This document shows, in pieces, positions 35,450 to 53,600 of a stretch of 64,000 bases of DNA (the stretch's first letter is position 1; the number at the start of each line of letters is the position of its first letter). Position numbers and translations under genes: made by a program. This DNA comes from Theobroma cacao (lineage: Eukaryota > Streptophyta > Magnoliopsida > Malvales > Malvaceae): the NCBI RefSeq assembly GCF_000208745.1, contig NC_030858.1, positions 33,763,427 through 33,827,426 on the forward strand. Reading direction: 5' to 3'. The notes beneath the pieces are model-generated. The model made no database searches and was not told the origin of the DNA. It saw nothing but the letters and a program-made list of their open reading frames with translations.

Positions 35450-37629
35450 TCATTTTTCATCACTAGCTCGAAATTCTGATCCTATCCCTTCCAAATGGTT
35501 CTCCATTTCATCACTACTCGACGGAGGGTTAGGGAATGTTATACTATCTTGCAAGCTTCTACACCGGCCTGAAAAATCTTTTGGACAGTCTCGGACCGTC
35601 GTGGGGGGCATTTCCTTATTGTAACATAGTCGAATCTCCCAGAGCTGGAGCTTTTTTGTATCCACTTTATTTTTGCTGCAAACAATCTCAGGTTTTGCTC
35701 CTACTTGCCTTTGAACTTCATCTGCAACCTGTTGTACTGTGTAACTTGCTCCAGGGGTAAGTTGAAAGGCTGAATCAAAGCAATAGCAGACATACAATAT
35801 GTTAAGAACTAGGAAATAATATTGTTATGATTATTATATATTCAAAGAGTGGGGGAGTATCTTATATACTTACTTATGATTAGACTGCCCTTATCCCTCG
35901 ATAGCCAGCCATTTTATTCCAAATTTTAAACTCATATCTTTTAACATTCATGTTTTATCCTTGATTATATGCCTATGGAGATCTCCAAAAGATCCAAATT
36001 AAACATAAATCCTTTGCTTACCATTCACTTTGAATACAATGAGGATGTCAATATTACTTGAACTACAAATCGTTAAATTAATATATTAATTATCCTTCCA
36101 AAATTCATCTCATGTTAATCTCCAATTCTAATTATTGTTACCCGTCAATAAAAAAAAATAAAACCTAGGATCCAATTAATTCTTCTCTTGTCCACATGTT
36201 AAACAAATAAATAGATATCTTTCTTACCTTTCAACTATATTATCACTATTATGAGTCTCACCTTCTCACTACCTCAATTTTTTTTTTATAAGATAAGTGA
36301 CCGGTGCTCCTACCTCAAGTTTTCTCTCTTTGGAAAGAAAAATGAAAGAAAAAGAAAAAAAAATAAGAATAACATTTTTAGAACTAGAAATTCAAATCAT
36401 ATTTAAGTTTTATTAGACCCTATATCTAATTGTCATTTTTCTACTTAAAATTTACTGTTTACTTTGTTGTTTAATTATCTTATTCTAATCGTTATAAGAC
36501 AAGTTAAAAGCAATATGAAAATAATTTAAAAAGTTAAGCCCTTAAAAGCAAATATATAATAATTCATATATAATTATGCTTTTTTTGGGTTGTCAAAAAA
36601 TTTCAAATTGAATTTTCAATTTTTAGTCTTCATCTATTCTTTGTTTTGTATCCAAGTAGACTTTTCTACTTTTGTTTTTAGAATTAAAAACGAATTTTCC
36701 AAAATAACTATATAAAAAATGAAGTCCTTAATTACCTCCATGCACGCTCAAACTAAGAATGTCTCAAAATAAGATTGTAGAACAGTTGGGGTTTAAAAGA
36801 GAAGCTAAAATTTTATGTTTATGTTTCAAAATCCATAAGGTTTTTGAATATATCTTTCTGATATACGAAATAATTAGAATGTCCAACTATAATATTTATC
36901 ACAAATGAATAAGTGAATTAATTAGCATTCTTTTTGTTTTGATCAGTTAAGTACAATCACCTGGATCGAAGCCATTCTTAAGATTTAAGGCAGAGTTGAA
37001 GTAGTCCAAAGGTTTATCTGGATAATCAGAACACATTCCATGTTTTCTCCATTCCTCTCTCCAAAAAAATTGATTTTCAGTTTCACTTTCGGAGTTCCTT
37101 AAGTTTGGCCATAGTTGCTTTAATGTCTCTTGAATGGGTTGTAGATAAGGCTTTTAAAACAGCAAAAATATAACAAGAGAAAGCAAAGAAAAGAAAGTGT
37201 TAGATAACTCATAATTAATCATAAGTAAAAGTTAAAAACCTAAAAGGATCTAAGAAATGTACATACTAAGAGATTTTCTGGAGATACAGGTGTGTCGGTG
37301 GTACAAGGGTTGCTTGAATTATATGGGGGTATTCCTTTGTCGTGGGCATCCTGTGGCCATAAACCATGGATGGTAAACTGGCCGGGGACACGTCCTAGAC
37401 AATTCAAACCTTGAGGAGGCGCCGAAGTACACGTGGAAGGTGGCCATTGGAGGCTCAATTTGTAGAAGGCGAAATACGACGTGGAAACAGTGTCCCTGCT
37501 GGTGGAAAGAAGTCGTGGTTGGAAATGGAGTTTGTACAAGACAAATGCCTGTGGATCTACTAGATACCAGGTGATTGCGGCTGAGAGACAAGCCACCGCA
37601 CCACCCGCCAATATGTTATAACGATGCAT
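35450..37629 (-). CDS. RNase T2 family protein of S-RNase type
   Basis: Three exons, 37267-37629, 36961-37150 and 35450-35769, encode 290 residues with closed phase. The catalytic motif FTIHGLWP is at residues 85-92 (His88) and EWRKHG at 154-159 (His158), so both active-site histidines are present. Upstream is LQWPPSTC; downstream is a conserved C-terminal part (PEIVC, LWEIRLCYNK, DCP). The first intron sits in the variable stretch between the two motifs, as in S-RNases. Residues 6-24 are hydrophobic, probably a signal peptide. N104 is in an N-S-S sequon. Oddities: an N-terminal extension with FVLYKL and FAFYKL echoing each other, apparently a few residues missing at the exon 2/3 joint, and a C-terminal tail after DCP of about 45 residues. 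It should cleave RNA in the secretory pathway or outside the cell. The upstream open frame starts at TTG, so I use the ATG at 37629. Confidence 0.88.
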
Positions 37630-37698
37630 CTCACAGACTGGCACCAAATTTCTAAGAAAGGATTTTGGTTACTCCTTCAATCCATGTTAACTTAGGTC

Positions 37699-37706
37699 TA
37701 TTTATA
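37699..37706 (-). promoter_or_regulatory. TATA box of the RNase T2 gene
   Basis: The minus strand reads TATAAATA inside CTATAAATAG, about 70 bp above the ATG at 37629. This is a textbook distance for a plant TATA box. Confidence 0.65.
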
Positions 37707-37905
37707 GTATTCAAAGAGCCCATATGCATGTAGGTCTTAATTATTTTCGCAAAACTTTTAATAATTTGTTTAGGGTTTGTACCTGTAAGAGTAATTTGCC
37801 CATATTGATGTGGATGGATGGAGGCCACCCTATATCGACTGTCTTCTTTTTCGTCAACACTACCAGAAGTCCATCACAGTTTGAGCTAAATTATTAGCGG
37901 TAAAT

Positions 37906-38079
37906 ACGCTACCCTCGAGACTTTATTTTCAGAAGACAAATTAATTAATCATGATACGCGTCTTAATTTGATTTAATATTACCTTTAATTATACGTTACC
38001 CTCGACACTTTATTTTCAGGAGACAAATTAAATAATCATGATACGCACCTTACTTTGATTTAATATTACTTTTAATTAT
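37906..38079. repeat. 87-bp tandem duplication upstream of the RNase gene
   Basis: The copies start at 37906 and 37993 (ACGCTACCCTCGA and ACGTTACCCTCGA). Both contain TTTATTTTCAG, AATCATGATACGC and TTGATTTAATATTAC. Confidence 0.85.
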
Positions 38080-39823
38080 TTTTAATTAAGTTGTATATTT
38101 TGGAAAATAAAAAGTTAATATACTAATGTGTATAATTATTTGTTTTTTGCTTCATAAACTCGTCATGAAAACCAAAATGAAATGAATTAGACTAATAATG
38201 ACTATATGTTTATTTTTATTATTATTATAGTGAGGGATGCAGAAAATGTAATGTGAAAAGAAGAGAATAAATGAACAAACAAAGACTTTAAAGCACAGGG
38301 ACAAAGTCCTGTTGATGGATTTGTTGTCAGCCGTGTGGACGTACAGCTGATATTATCTAATTTCTGCTATTCTTCCATAACAAACATTAGTTGTGGCTTA
38401 TTCTCTACCAAACACGTTTTTGTTTTACTAATCAAGTAAGTAATTACTTCGTCTGCCATTCTAAATGAGTGCATAAGATTTTTATATTAGTTTCAATACA
38501 TAGTTAAGATCATCAGAAGCAACGACTGCTCTTTGTAAGTGCTTTGAAGCTTGAAGCATCATGCGATCCGGCAACGATCGAGTAAAACCCTTGTTTTCTT
38601 TCAAACTGAGCCTCGGAATAGAGTTTTACTTAAGCCTGCAATTTTGTGTACCAGACATGCAATTTTGTGTACCAGACATATAGACCTGTCAATATGGACC
38701 AGTTCGGTCCAGCCCGGCCCTAATATTTGTGGGTTAAAAAAATATGAGTTTAGTCGGATTAATCTATTTTTTATATGGATTGTGAATCCTCGACCCAGCT
38801 CACTCTTTACTAGTCCATGAGTTGAGTTGGGTCAATTCATTTTTTTTTTAAATTATTTTTATAATTTTAATTAATAAATTTTCAATTAATAAAATTATTT
38901 TATGACTTAATTGATAAATTAAAATTATTAATTTGATAAGTAAATATTAAATATATTAAAATATATAAAATAAATAATATTATTGATAATTAAATTATTA
39001 ATTTTATATAATTAAATATATAAAATTATTAAATTAATTAAAATTATTAATTTTTTAAATTTATAAAGCTAACCCGTCCCAACCCACATCAATTCATTGA
39101 TTTGATGAGCTGACCCATCTAAGTCCGATTTAAATATAAACTTAAATTTTCACTCGATCATGACAAATTCAAACTCCCATATAAATGTAATTTTTATTAT
39201 GATTTGATGACAGTAATGGATTTCACTATACTTGATAAATATTAATATTTTATTATTTTATAATTATTAAGTTTATATTTAAATAATGAAATTGTATTTT
39301 ATTGGTAATGTGTGCATTTTAATTTAATCGTATTAATAATGTTAATTGTATTTAAAATTTCATTTATGTTAATCATTTAAATGGATTATAAATTCACCGA
39401 TTTAATAATCTGGATTGGAGTTGAAGCATTATCCATAATTCACCAGTCACATCCGTCTAATTTACATCATAGAGATATAGTCAGCAATTACACGTCTCAA
39501 TTAGCACCTAAATGCCCATTTTACCTTTGAATTAACCAAAGATTAAAATGCATCCAGGAAAATGGCGGGGAAGGCACATGTGTACCAAAAGACTTTAGGA
39601 AGTATACCTCCCTGCCTTTACATGCCTCCAACCGCAACCCATTTTCCATTGCAGACACTATGCACGACGGACAAAAAGTACAGCGGTATCCCTAAATTAG
39701 ACCCTTCAGCTTTCTGTACCTTCTGCTGCCAAGGAAGCTACTCAAACACAGCAGCACCGCAGTCCACACAACAAAATTCAAGGTAAAACTGCTTGGAAAG
39801 GGGAAACAAATTAAATAGGGTTA
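38080..39823. other. intergenic stretch with repeat remnants
   Basis: Near 38639-38680 a 21-bp unit containing AATTTTGTGTACCAGACAT is repeated twice. From about 38685 to 39190 the sequence carries CCAGTTCGGTCCAGCCCGG and AACCCGTCCCAACCC-like words, typical of decayed plant DNA transposons or MITEs, but no terminal repeats were proven. No supported gene. Confidence 0.45.
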
Positions 39824-45150
<5,327 letters not shown>

Positions 45151-45353
45151 CTCTTTCCTATCTTTTCCTCTTCTGTTTTTGCTTCTGGCGGTCTTTCGTT
45201 TCGATGGAAAAACAAGTAGCTTCAAGATTGAGCAGCGGGTAATAACCTGGCTGTTTTTCTTTGAAGAAAAAGGGCAAGGCTTTTCTTAAACCCTTCTTCA
45301 GCTTTGTGTCGTCGACCTAATTCCCTTCTATATGCTCCCTCATTTTATTGCGC

Positions 45354-45359
45354 CACGTG
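45354..45359. promoter_or_regulatory. G-box (CACGTG) in the RuvB-like 1 promoter
   Basis: CCACGTGG lies about 200 bp above the ATG at 45150. The same element is retained at 49829-49834 in the truncated duplicate. Plant G-boxes bind bZIP and bHLH factors; function here is inference. Confidence 0.5.
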
Positions 45360-46350
45360 GATTTTGAATTGAATGCTACGAGGAACACACACATCTATAT
45401 ATATATTGCACACCATAAATAGAAATTTTATACAACTCTTTAAAATGGTTTTCCATCATTCTATTTTTTTTGAAAAAAAAATCATTCTATTTGGTAATGG
45501 AAAGTTTAAATTAATTTACTAAAAAAAAAATTTTTTATGAAAAACACTTTATTGAAAAATTTAATACTTTTCATTATTAAATAAATTAAAAAAATATATA
45601 TTTTATATTGTTTGAATCACCACCAAACCAACTTTTAAAATTTTTCTACCTTTAAAGATTTTCCACCATAACATTATAAATATATCAATATTTATCAATT
45701 ATGCAAAACATCCAAAAAACTAATCAAATAACTAAAAACATACACATAAATAAAATTTAAAATCGTCTTGCAAAAATCCAATTATAAAAACATAATGATA
45801 AATAAGTTTTGCAAGACAATCACCTTAGACATATAATTAAAAAATCATCTTACAAATCTCCAACATAATAAGTTTTGAGCTACAAAGTAAAATCATAATA
45901 TTAAATAAATTTTGTAGCATTGTATAAATCACAAAAGCTTAATTGTTATCTCCACAATAAAGGAAAATTTTCCAACATTGTAATTTTTTATTTTTATCTT
46001 AATTATTTATAAAAAGTAAAAAAAAATACAATAAATAATTATACACAAAAAAACAAATGTCTATATCAACTGTTAATAACAACTTAAATGTTCATAACAA
46101 CGTCTTCCAGCAAGTAGAAAACAACATACATAATAAAAACCTTCACAACGTATCAATGTAAGGAAAAAAAACAGAAAAACTACATCCTCATAATCTTATA
46201 GTCAATTCACAAATTAAATTCCCCCATTCTTAAAATCAATCCACATAGCATGTGCAGTTTCATCTCTTTTTGTCATCCATTCTTTAGTTTCTTCTCTCTC
46301 TTCACAAGCTGTTTGAGGAACTCTCATCCTTTCAAACTCTGTGTTATCTA
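45360..46350. other. AT-rich spacer, probably non-coding part of the PIF/Harbinger insertion
   Basis: No gene is supported. It lies between the RuvB-like 1 promoter and the transposase remnant and may contain one end of the transposon, but I could not identify terminal inverted repeats. Confidence 0.4.
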
Positions 46351-47528
46351 CTAATTCTTGATTGAGTCATTAGGATCAACTCCCATTATGTGGTTATGGA
46401 TGATACAACAAGCTAAAACTATATCTCCTTGTGTGTCATAATTCCAAAATGGTTCAAAATCTAACACACGAAAATACTTCTTCAAAATTCCAAATACTCG
46501 TTCAACACTAGTTCGCAATGAAGAATGACGAAGTTTAAAAAGCTCCTTCTCATTCTCAAGATGATGATCACTAAACTCCTCCAAATGATTTCGAACACCT
46601 CGATATGGACTTAAAATTCCATTCCATATGCCATATCCATCATCAGCAAGATAATATTTACCTACAAATTCACAAAAATTATAGCTAAATAAATTAGTTA
46701 TCAAAAGATATCAATTATTAATTTTTTAAATGTCATTATCTACCCTTTCGAAGTGCTAAATCCTCAAGGCCTCAAAAATGCATCAGTCAAAATATAAGAA
46801 TCATGTGCACTTCCCTCCCAAGCAGCAAGCACATAGTTAAATCTCAAGTCAAAACCGATTGCAGCCAAAACATTTCATGTCATTTCCCCTTTTCGATCAC
46901 GAAATCTTTCTTGAATCTCAAGTGGCACAGAAGCACGAATATGAGTACCATCTAATGCTCCTACACAATCCTATTATTATTGTAAGATAAATTAGGAAAA
47001 AGTATAAACATTTTCTGTAAAAAATAAAAAAAATGAATAAGTAACATTATTGCGTACCTTAAAGTATAGATAATATCTCTGATTATTCCTTATTTCAGGT
47101 GGAGTGGAATCATCTGGTAACCTAATCATATCTTTATATAATTTCAATATTGCTTTCAAGACAGTTCTAAAGTATCAATGAACTGTCTCAATTGATCTAA
47201 AATATTTCAATCCAATTACCAGCAAACTTACATTATGACCAATTAGATGCAAAAATATAATCTTGCTCTCTCATAGACACATATCTAACTGATTGTAGTA
47301 AATTATTCCTACTAAGAATGTGACATAATATAAAAAATGCAACTAGTCTCATCCTTTTTTGGTTCATACAATGGGTATCACCTCTACACAAAACACTATC
47401 AATGTATTAACACTAGGCTCAATAGGTACATTGTTCCTAGATTTATATCTTTCAATAAAAATAATTCCCACAGCCATTGCTGAAGCAGCTCCACCCATAA
47501 CTGCTGCATGCAAAGATTTTTTATCCAT
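46351..47528 (-). pseudogene. PIF/Harbinger transposase, broken
   Basis: On the minus strand the remains of a plant PIF/Harbinger DDE transposase can be followed from a putative start near 47528. The catalytic Asp motif LDGTH is near 46950. A second Asp lies in the GSAHDSYIL segment near 46820. The final open part (46351-46704) has the YYLADDGYG and PYRG motifs, ELFKLRHSSLR, and ERVFGILKKYF with the catalytic Glu, ending ACCIIHNHI. At least two in-frame stops and frame changes separate the parts (one right after RDRKGEMT), so the enzyme is dead. The partner Myb/SANT-like ORF of such elements was not found. Confidence 0.85.
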
Positions 47529-48230
47529 CTACAAGAAAGAAATATAATATTTAATTACTATTACATCATATGAACCAATGGCATGCTAAGATTGACAAAA
47601 GTCTCCCATGCATTTAAGAAAAGTATCTCTAAAGCAAATACTCTATGCTACTTGATAAATATTTATTTCCATTAAACGACCAAACAAAAGCTTTGGCTTT
47701 CATAATTATCATTAGTTACCTATAAACATCACTCTCTCTCCTACAACATGGTTTTACAAGTCATAATCCATCGAAAAATAAAAAGGAAAAACACAAAGTA
47801 TAAAACATTCTATTTTTTATAAAGTAATGCCAATTATTGGAATTAGAATGAATTCAAAGCCAATTATTTCACTTTGACATCATTCCATAAGGGCAATCAA
47901 ATGAATTTAATAGAAGCAAGATACCAATATCATTTTCTCGATCTTTAAGAAGATATACTATTTCTGGTTAGTTTTGAGTTGGCTTAATTAACCAGTAGAC
48001 TTTTCCAGCTTTCAAACTTTAGAAGAGTCACGTAAGCCTATCCAATATTGCTTGCAGAGGAGATAGGAATCTAGTCTCGTTTAATGCAGAAGAGTACACA
48101 ATGACTAATTATTTAACATAATCCATGGAATCTTACCAAAACGAAAACAATTCCAGAAATATCTTGATGCTTATGGAATATAAATGTATTGCCTTCGGTA
48201 AATATATGAAACCCCAAATTCAATTAACTT
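47529..48230. other. non-coding stretch, probably PIF/Harbinger flank
   Basis: No supported gene and no recognisable motif. Confidence 0.45.
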
Positions 48231-48816
48231 AGGAATAAGTAAAATGAACATCAACTGCAACAAAACGAAAATAAAAATCAACACCAATAGAGAAAAATCC
48301 AACAATGATCCAGCAGGTGAACAATAAAAATAATCAAAAAGTTTGTGATTTTTACTGATCCAGCAGGGGAAGTTCAGAATCTGTTGCAGATCTATGGTTT
48401 TGTAGCAAGGGAGACAGGAGAGAAAATCCAAATTAGTACAGATGGAAGGAGAGAGAGAGAGAGAGGGAGATGGAGCGTTCAGGACAAAAAAAAGCAGTCA
48501 TGAGAGAAGGGATGGTGGAGACAGGTCAAGGAGGGAAGGGCCAAATTTAACTCTAAATTTAACTAACACAGGAACAAGTAAAATGAACATCAACAGGAAC
48601 AAACAGAAAATAAAAATCAACATCAACAAAAGAAAATCCGACAAAATCCAACAATGATCCAGCAGGTGAACAGCAAAAATAATCAAAATAGTTTATATTC
48701 CAGCAAAGGGAAGTTCAGAATCTGCTGCAGATCTTCTGTTTTGCAGCAAGGGAGACAGGAGAGAAAATCTAAATCAGTACAGATGGAAAGAGAAGGATAG
48801 ATGGAGGATTCAGGAC
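48231..48816. repeat. two diverged direct copies of a roughly 250-bp unit, offset 339 bp
   Basis: Copy 1 (48231-48485) and copy 2 (48570-48816) share AGTAAAATGAACATCAAC, CAACAATGATCCAGCAGGTG, AAGTTCAGAATCTG and CAAGGGAGACAGGAGAGAAA. Copy 1 has an AG dinucleotide run near 48450. They may belong to the transposon or to its 5' leader. Confidence 0.85.
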
Positions 48817-49106
48817 GGGGAAAGCACAATCACGTGAGGAGGGAGGGTCAAGACAGGTCGAGGGAGGGGAGGGCCAAGGAAGGAAGGTCGAGGGAGGCGA
48901 TTGAAGGAAGAGGGAGGGTCGAGGGACATGTCAGGGAGGGAAGGATCCAAAGTCTGTTCTTAGGAAATTGTATTTCGCTCTTATAGAGTATAAGATGATT
49001 TCCCAGGTCAACAACCTTAATGCCATTGATTCGAAAATTTTTTAAATCTACATTTGCATTTCCCCCTTCTAAACATGCAAAAATGCTCAAAAGCTTTTCG
49101 ATAAAG

Positions 49107-49842
49107 CCTCTTCCACGAAATTCATAGTGTAAAAACATGAATAAAACCCACTTATCCAACTCTGCAATGTATTGAGAAAACCATACCCTTTGATAATAAC
49201 GTAAGCCTTAACAAGCCAGCCAATTCATTCCTTAATCCATCAGTTGAGGAATAATCAAAATTCGTTCAATTTACATAATCATCTCCATTTATTGGACATT
49301 CAATTAAATTTAAAGTATTTTTTCCAGTAACTTGAACAACCATAAATGGTGAACATTTTAAGCCTAAAACCCCACACACTTTCCATGGCTTAAAACAAAA
49401 AAAAAAATAAAAAAACTTCAAAATGCTCACAAATACAACAAGATTAAAGATATAAACAAAAATGCAAAGCATTTAAACGGGAAAAAAAAACCATTAAAAA
49501 GAAAGAGAGAGGGAGTGGTTACATCGAGACCAAGGCCTTTGATGTGGGTGTGAGTTGCGATTCTCTGCTTTTTGGCCGTTGATTGAACCTCTTCGTTCTT
49601 CATTTTGTCCATCTCTTGTCTTTCCTTTTTCTTTCTCTTGTATATTTGTTTCTGGCGGTCATTTGTTTTGATGGAAAAAAAGAAGAAGCTTCGAGTTTCA
49701 GGAGCGGGATTAACCTGTTTTTTTTTTTAAGAGGAAACAGCGCGAGGCTGTCCTTTAACCGTTCTCCGATGTTGTATCCTCTGCTTCCTCGACATAACTC
49801 CTTCCTATGCTCCCTCATTTTATTGCGCCACGTGGATTTTAC
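49107..49842 (-). pseudogene. truncated duplicate of RuvB-like 1: promoter, exon 1 and part of intron 1
   Basis: This segment is closely similar to 44593-45366, which spans part of intron 1, exon 1 and the promoter of RuvB-like 1. Exon 1 (49523-49612) is still open for 30 codons, differing by one residue from the intact gene (MDKMKNEEVQ instead of MDKMKIEEVQ), and its GT donor is kept. No other exon follows to the left; the homology stops in intron 1 and is followed by unrelated sequence and the transposase remnant. The G-box and the sequence ATTTTATTGCGCCACGTGG are kept. It cannot make the ATPase, but its promoter could still be active. Confidence 0.92.
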
Positions 49843-50696
49843 TTTTCTTACTGTAATTTAATAAATAAAATACCAAATATATTAAATTTTAAACAAAATT
49901 ACACAAAAGTACGTTATTTTGAAAAATAAACTCTTAAATTCAAAATTCTTAACACAAGTAACAAAAAAATTAAAATATTGTTTTAATTTCTTAATTTTTT
50001 TAAATAATTTAATCGATTGGTGATAAGGAGCACCAAATCTGACGTGATTTAGAGCTCTAGATCATACTCAGAGGAAAGCACTAGTGCTCCCTAGAGAGCG
50101 CGACAGTTATTTTCTGATATTTTTAAAAAAATAAAAATTTATATAATGTTACAATTTTTTATATATTTAAAAATAACATTGTTTTAAAAAACATTATCAC
50201 ATTAGTAAACTAATAAAAATTTTAACTTTGATTAATAGTTGGACTTCTATGTTTAATGACAAACATTTTTTTTAAAATAATGTGTCTATTTTCAAAATTA
50301 ATAAAATTTTACATAATTTTGATTAAAATTTAAAAATATTATAATTTATCTGAATTAAACATTCTTTTAAGATAAAATGTCTATTTTTTTAATTAATAAA
50401 TTTTTATGTAATTTTAATCAAAAATTACTTTTACTTTACCTTAATTAAAAACTGCTGCTCCATAAATTGAATTATATTGGAAAACACAATTATATTGAAA
50501 ATCATACACAGTAAACAGGGTTGTTTTTACAGTGCTTCAAAGTGTGAGTCGAGTTGATTAAACGGCGTGGAGGGGCAGATAGTTGGCTGTCAAACTGGAG
50601 AATACATTGTCAAACGGATAACGCCCTTGCCAGTTCTATTCTTTGCCACTTCAAGATATTTTTGCTTCCCACCTATTTCGCAAAAGGCCATTTCCA
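49843..50696. other. spacer and promoter side of the Atp1-like gene
   Basis: AT-rich up to about 50520, then more GC-balanced sequence that is the likely 5' leader of the gene starting at 50697. No other gene is supported. Confidence 0.55.
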
Positions 50697-53600
50697 ATGG
50701 ACACTCTCTCAGCGCTTGCTTTCATCACCAACTGCAGCAGTTCCCCATTTACAAGATTCTCTCCTCTTCCTCGCCTTCAAACACCACCGCTTTCCAGAAG
50801 AGCCCCAACTGTCTTTGTCTTGAAAACAAGCTCTCATTCAGGTAACCTCTTCACATTACAGTTTATGCCATTGGGTTTTCAGTCTCATGGTTATTTAGGT
50901 CATATTTGGTATGGGATTCTTTTACAGTTTAAGATTTTTTTTTTTGGCTTATTTCTGGATTTTAATATGTCAATAAACAAGAATGCTTTTTGGGTTATCA
51001 AAGAATCAACTTTTAGTCTTTTTTTTTTTTTTTGAAAGGTGAATCAACTTTTAGTTAGGGTGGTTCTTTACTGAGGTAAACTAAAGATTAATAATATTCA
51101 TGAATTTTCCTTTTGCTTTATGATGAATTTCTTATGTTAGATCATGATAATGGCTTCTAATGCAATTGAATTGTATTCGATGGTTATCTTCTCCCATGCT
51201 GCAATTTCTATACCATTTTACCTTTGAACCATTCATGCAAATGAGTGAATTCTACTCCAAGTGACTGGATTAGTTAAGGAATTCCCACCATTTAGTTTCA
51301 GAGGTGTTTTGAGGTTTAGTGTTTGAGTTATATATGATTCTATGGCTACTAATTGCTGGCAGATGGTCCTTTTTTATTTCTTTCTTTTTAATATATTTTA
51401 CAGGGAGTGAATCTGTAGAAGAGGATGTTCTGCAGATGTTTTTCAAGGATAGAGAAGTAAATGGAGATTTTATTTCCAAAGCTTCCGACATGCTGTGGCA
51501 GAGAGAAGTTCTGAAAGTTGTTGATCCTGATGCTGGCCAATCTGCTGACACTGGTCAGCAAGCGGAACAGGTACCATAATTATCTCTTTGCTTTATATGC
51601 TGATATGATCTTAGTTTAACATATTTGTTATTCCTGTATAATACGTAATTATAGTGTTGCCTCAACTCTCTTGGCCCAAAACCTCTTGTTTGCTCCTGAT
51701 TTGTGAATCAGATAGGGAGCATATTTGTTTTGGGGGGGATGGGAGATTTCTTTTTCTTTTAGCTGTGTAGCCTCTCCATGTTTGCTTATTTTCACACATA
51801 TTATTTCATTGACCAAGCTGATTGAATTCACTTGTGTTATCAATCCTTAAATATGCAGGTTATGGGAAGTGATGATGATGGTGGATTTTTGAAGCTGTCA
51901 AGAACACAGGAATGGCTATTGGGAGACAATTCTGCACCAATGAATAAGAAGGCCATTGCCAAGGTGCGCTTTTTTTTTTTGACCCCCCACCCCCCCTTTT
52001 CTGGTTATCATTATGCCCTGTGCTATCCATGTTGGAAGCTTTATGCTTAAAAATATTAAGAAGCAAAGTCAAAGTGACACGCATGTGTGCGTGAGACTAA
52101 TGCTAGGCCAATCTAGGTTCGGCCCTGAAACATATTAACATGGTGGCTGCTCTCGCTTGTCACTATAGGGCAGCAAGCCCTCCAATGGGTTCAATCCATA
52201 TAGTGTGTTGGAGTTGGTGGAAAATTTTAAATCAGACAAAGAGGAAATTCACAACATCTATGAAACTCCAAAAAACCTTGTCAATTAAAAGAAGCAAATC
52301 ACCCTTTGTTATTATGCATATGATCACAGGTGTCGCAGGATGACAGTGAAAGAAGGAAGAAGCTGAACCTTCTTAAATATGAAGCTGTATGCTACTCATC
52401 TTGAACTCATCATTTATCGGTTAGTTATGGGGGTTTATTTTTTATATGAAATTGCTTCATAAGGTTTCAAGGACCTCTGGATAACTGGGAAGAGTTTTGG
52501 TGGCAAACTACGATCAAGTCTTGCATCAAACACTTGTTAAATTATTGTGAAAGATGCTGATCGTTTTTCATATGATCTTGTAGCTCAAGAGGGAACTGAT
52601 GCTTTTATCAGTTGGTATTGGAACTGCATGCAGTGGTTATTGTTTGATAGTGTTATCAGTTCAGGTAATGTATTAACCAAAACCAGCAGCTGTGATTGTG
52701 ATGCCTAAAATTTAATGATATGGATAATCTTTCAGCACGTCTTGATCAGTTATGCCCTGTTTGAAAACTGTAAAAGGTGTAAATGAATCTGGAATCCTTT
52801 TAAGATTCTTTACTTTTAAGCATTGGGCAGAACTTTGTTCTATGTTTAGGAGATATTGCTTCAAGAGGAAAATAAGAGAAATTTTCAGAAATTGTCATGT
52901 ATATGATTAGCTCCCATAGAACTGACCTACTTTGATATTGTGCAGGCTGCTGTTAGTTATGCAGTAGGGGTTCTTTTCAGGTTAGTTGCTACATTTGTAA
53001 TTAGGTTAATTCGGTTGAATTGGCACTTCAATAGCTGAGTTTAGCAACCTATATGCTTGTAATGAATCCCTAGAACTAAAGAGGAAATGGATTAAGGTTA
53101 AAGCATCAATCTTTTCAGACATTTACATAGCAGAGATGATGTGTTGGAAAGAAAATATTCCCATTCATATCTTATTCATTGAAGAAAACATTGCATTCAT
53201 CCGAGTAATGGGGAGATACATGTTTTCTCAGACATGATAGCCATATTCCCCTTGAAATCATTAGAGGCCTAATAAATTTTTTTCCTGGAAAAATATTTCT
53301 GCATGGAGTCAATCAAAAGTTTATTGACTTGAACAAACCATCTATTAACTTAGTTGATGATATAATTCAACTGATTAGAACTTCAGCAAGCTCAACTTAG
53401 GAACAAAAGTTGCTCATGTGCCATCTACGTAAGGATAGGAAGAGGAGAGAAACCGTTTTGTTATTGTTCATGATTTTTTTTCCATTCTTATTAGTCATCT
53501 TAGTACCAGTATTAACCTAATTCATTTTATGTACAGTTGCTTATACCTTCAGCTTTTATATCAACATGTGGACAACCTATCCAAGGAAATGGTTCCTCCG

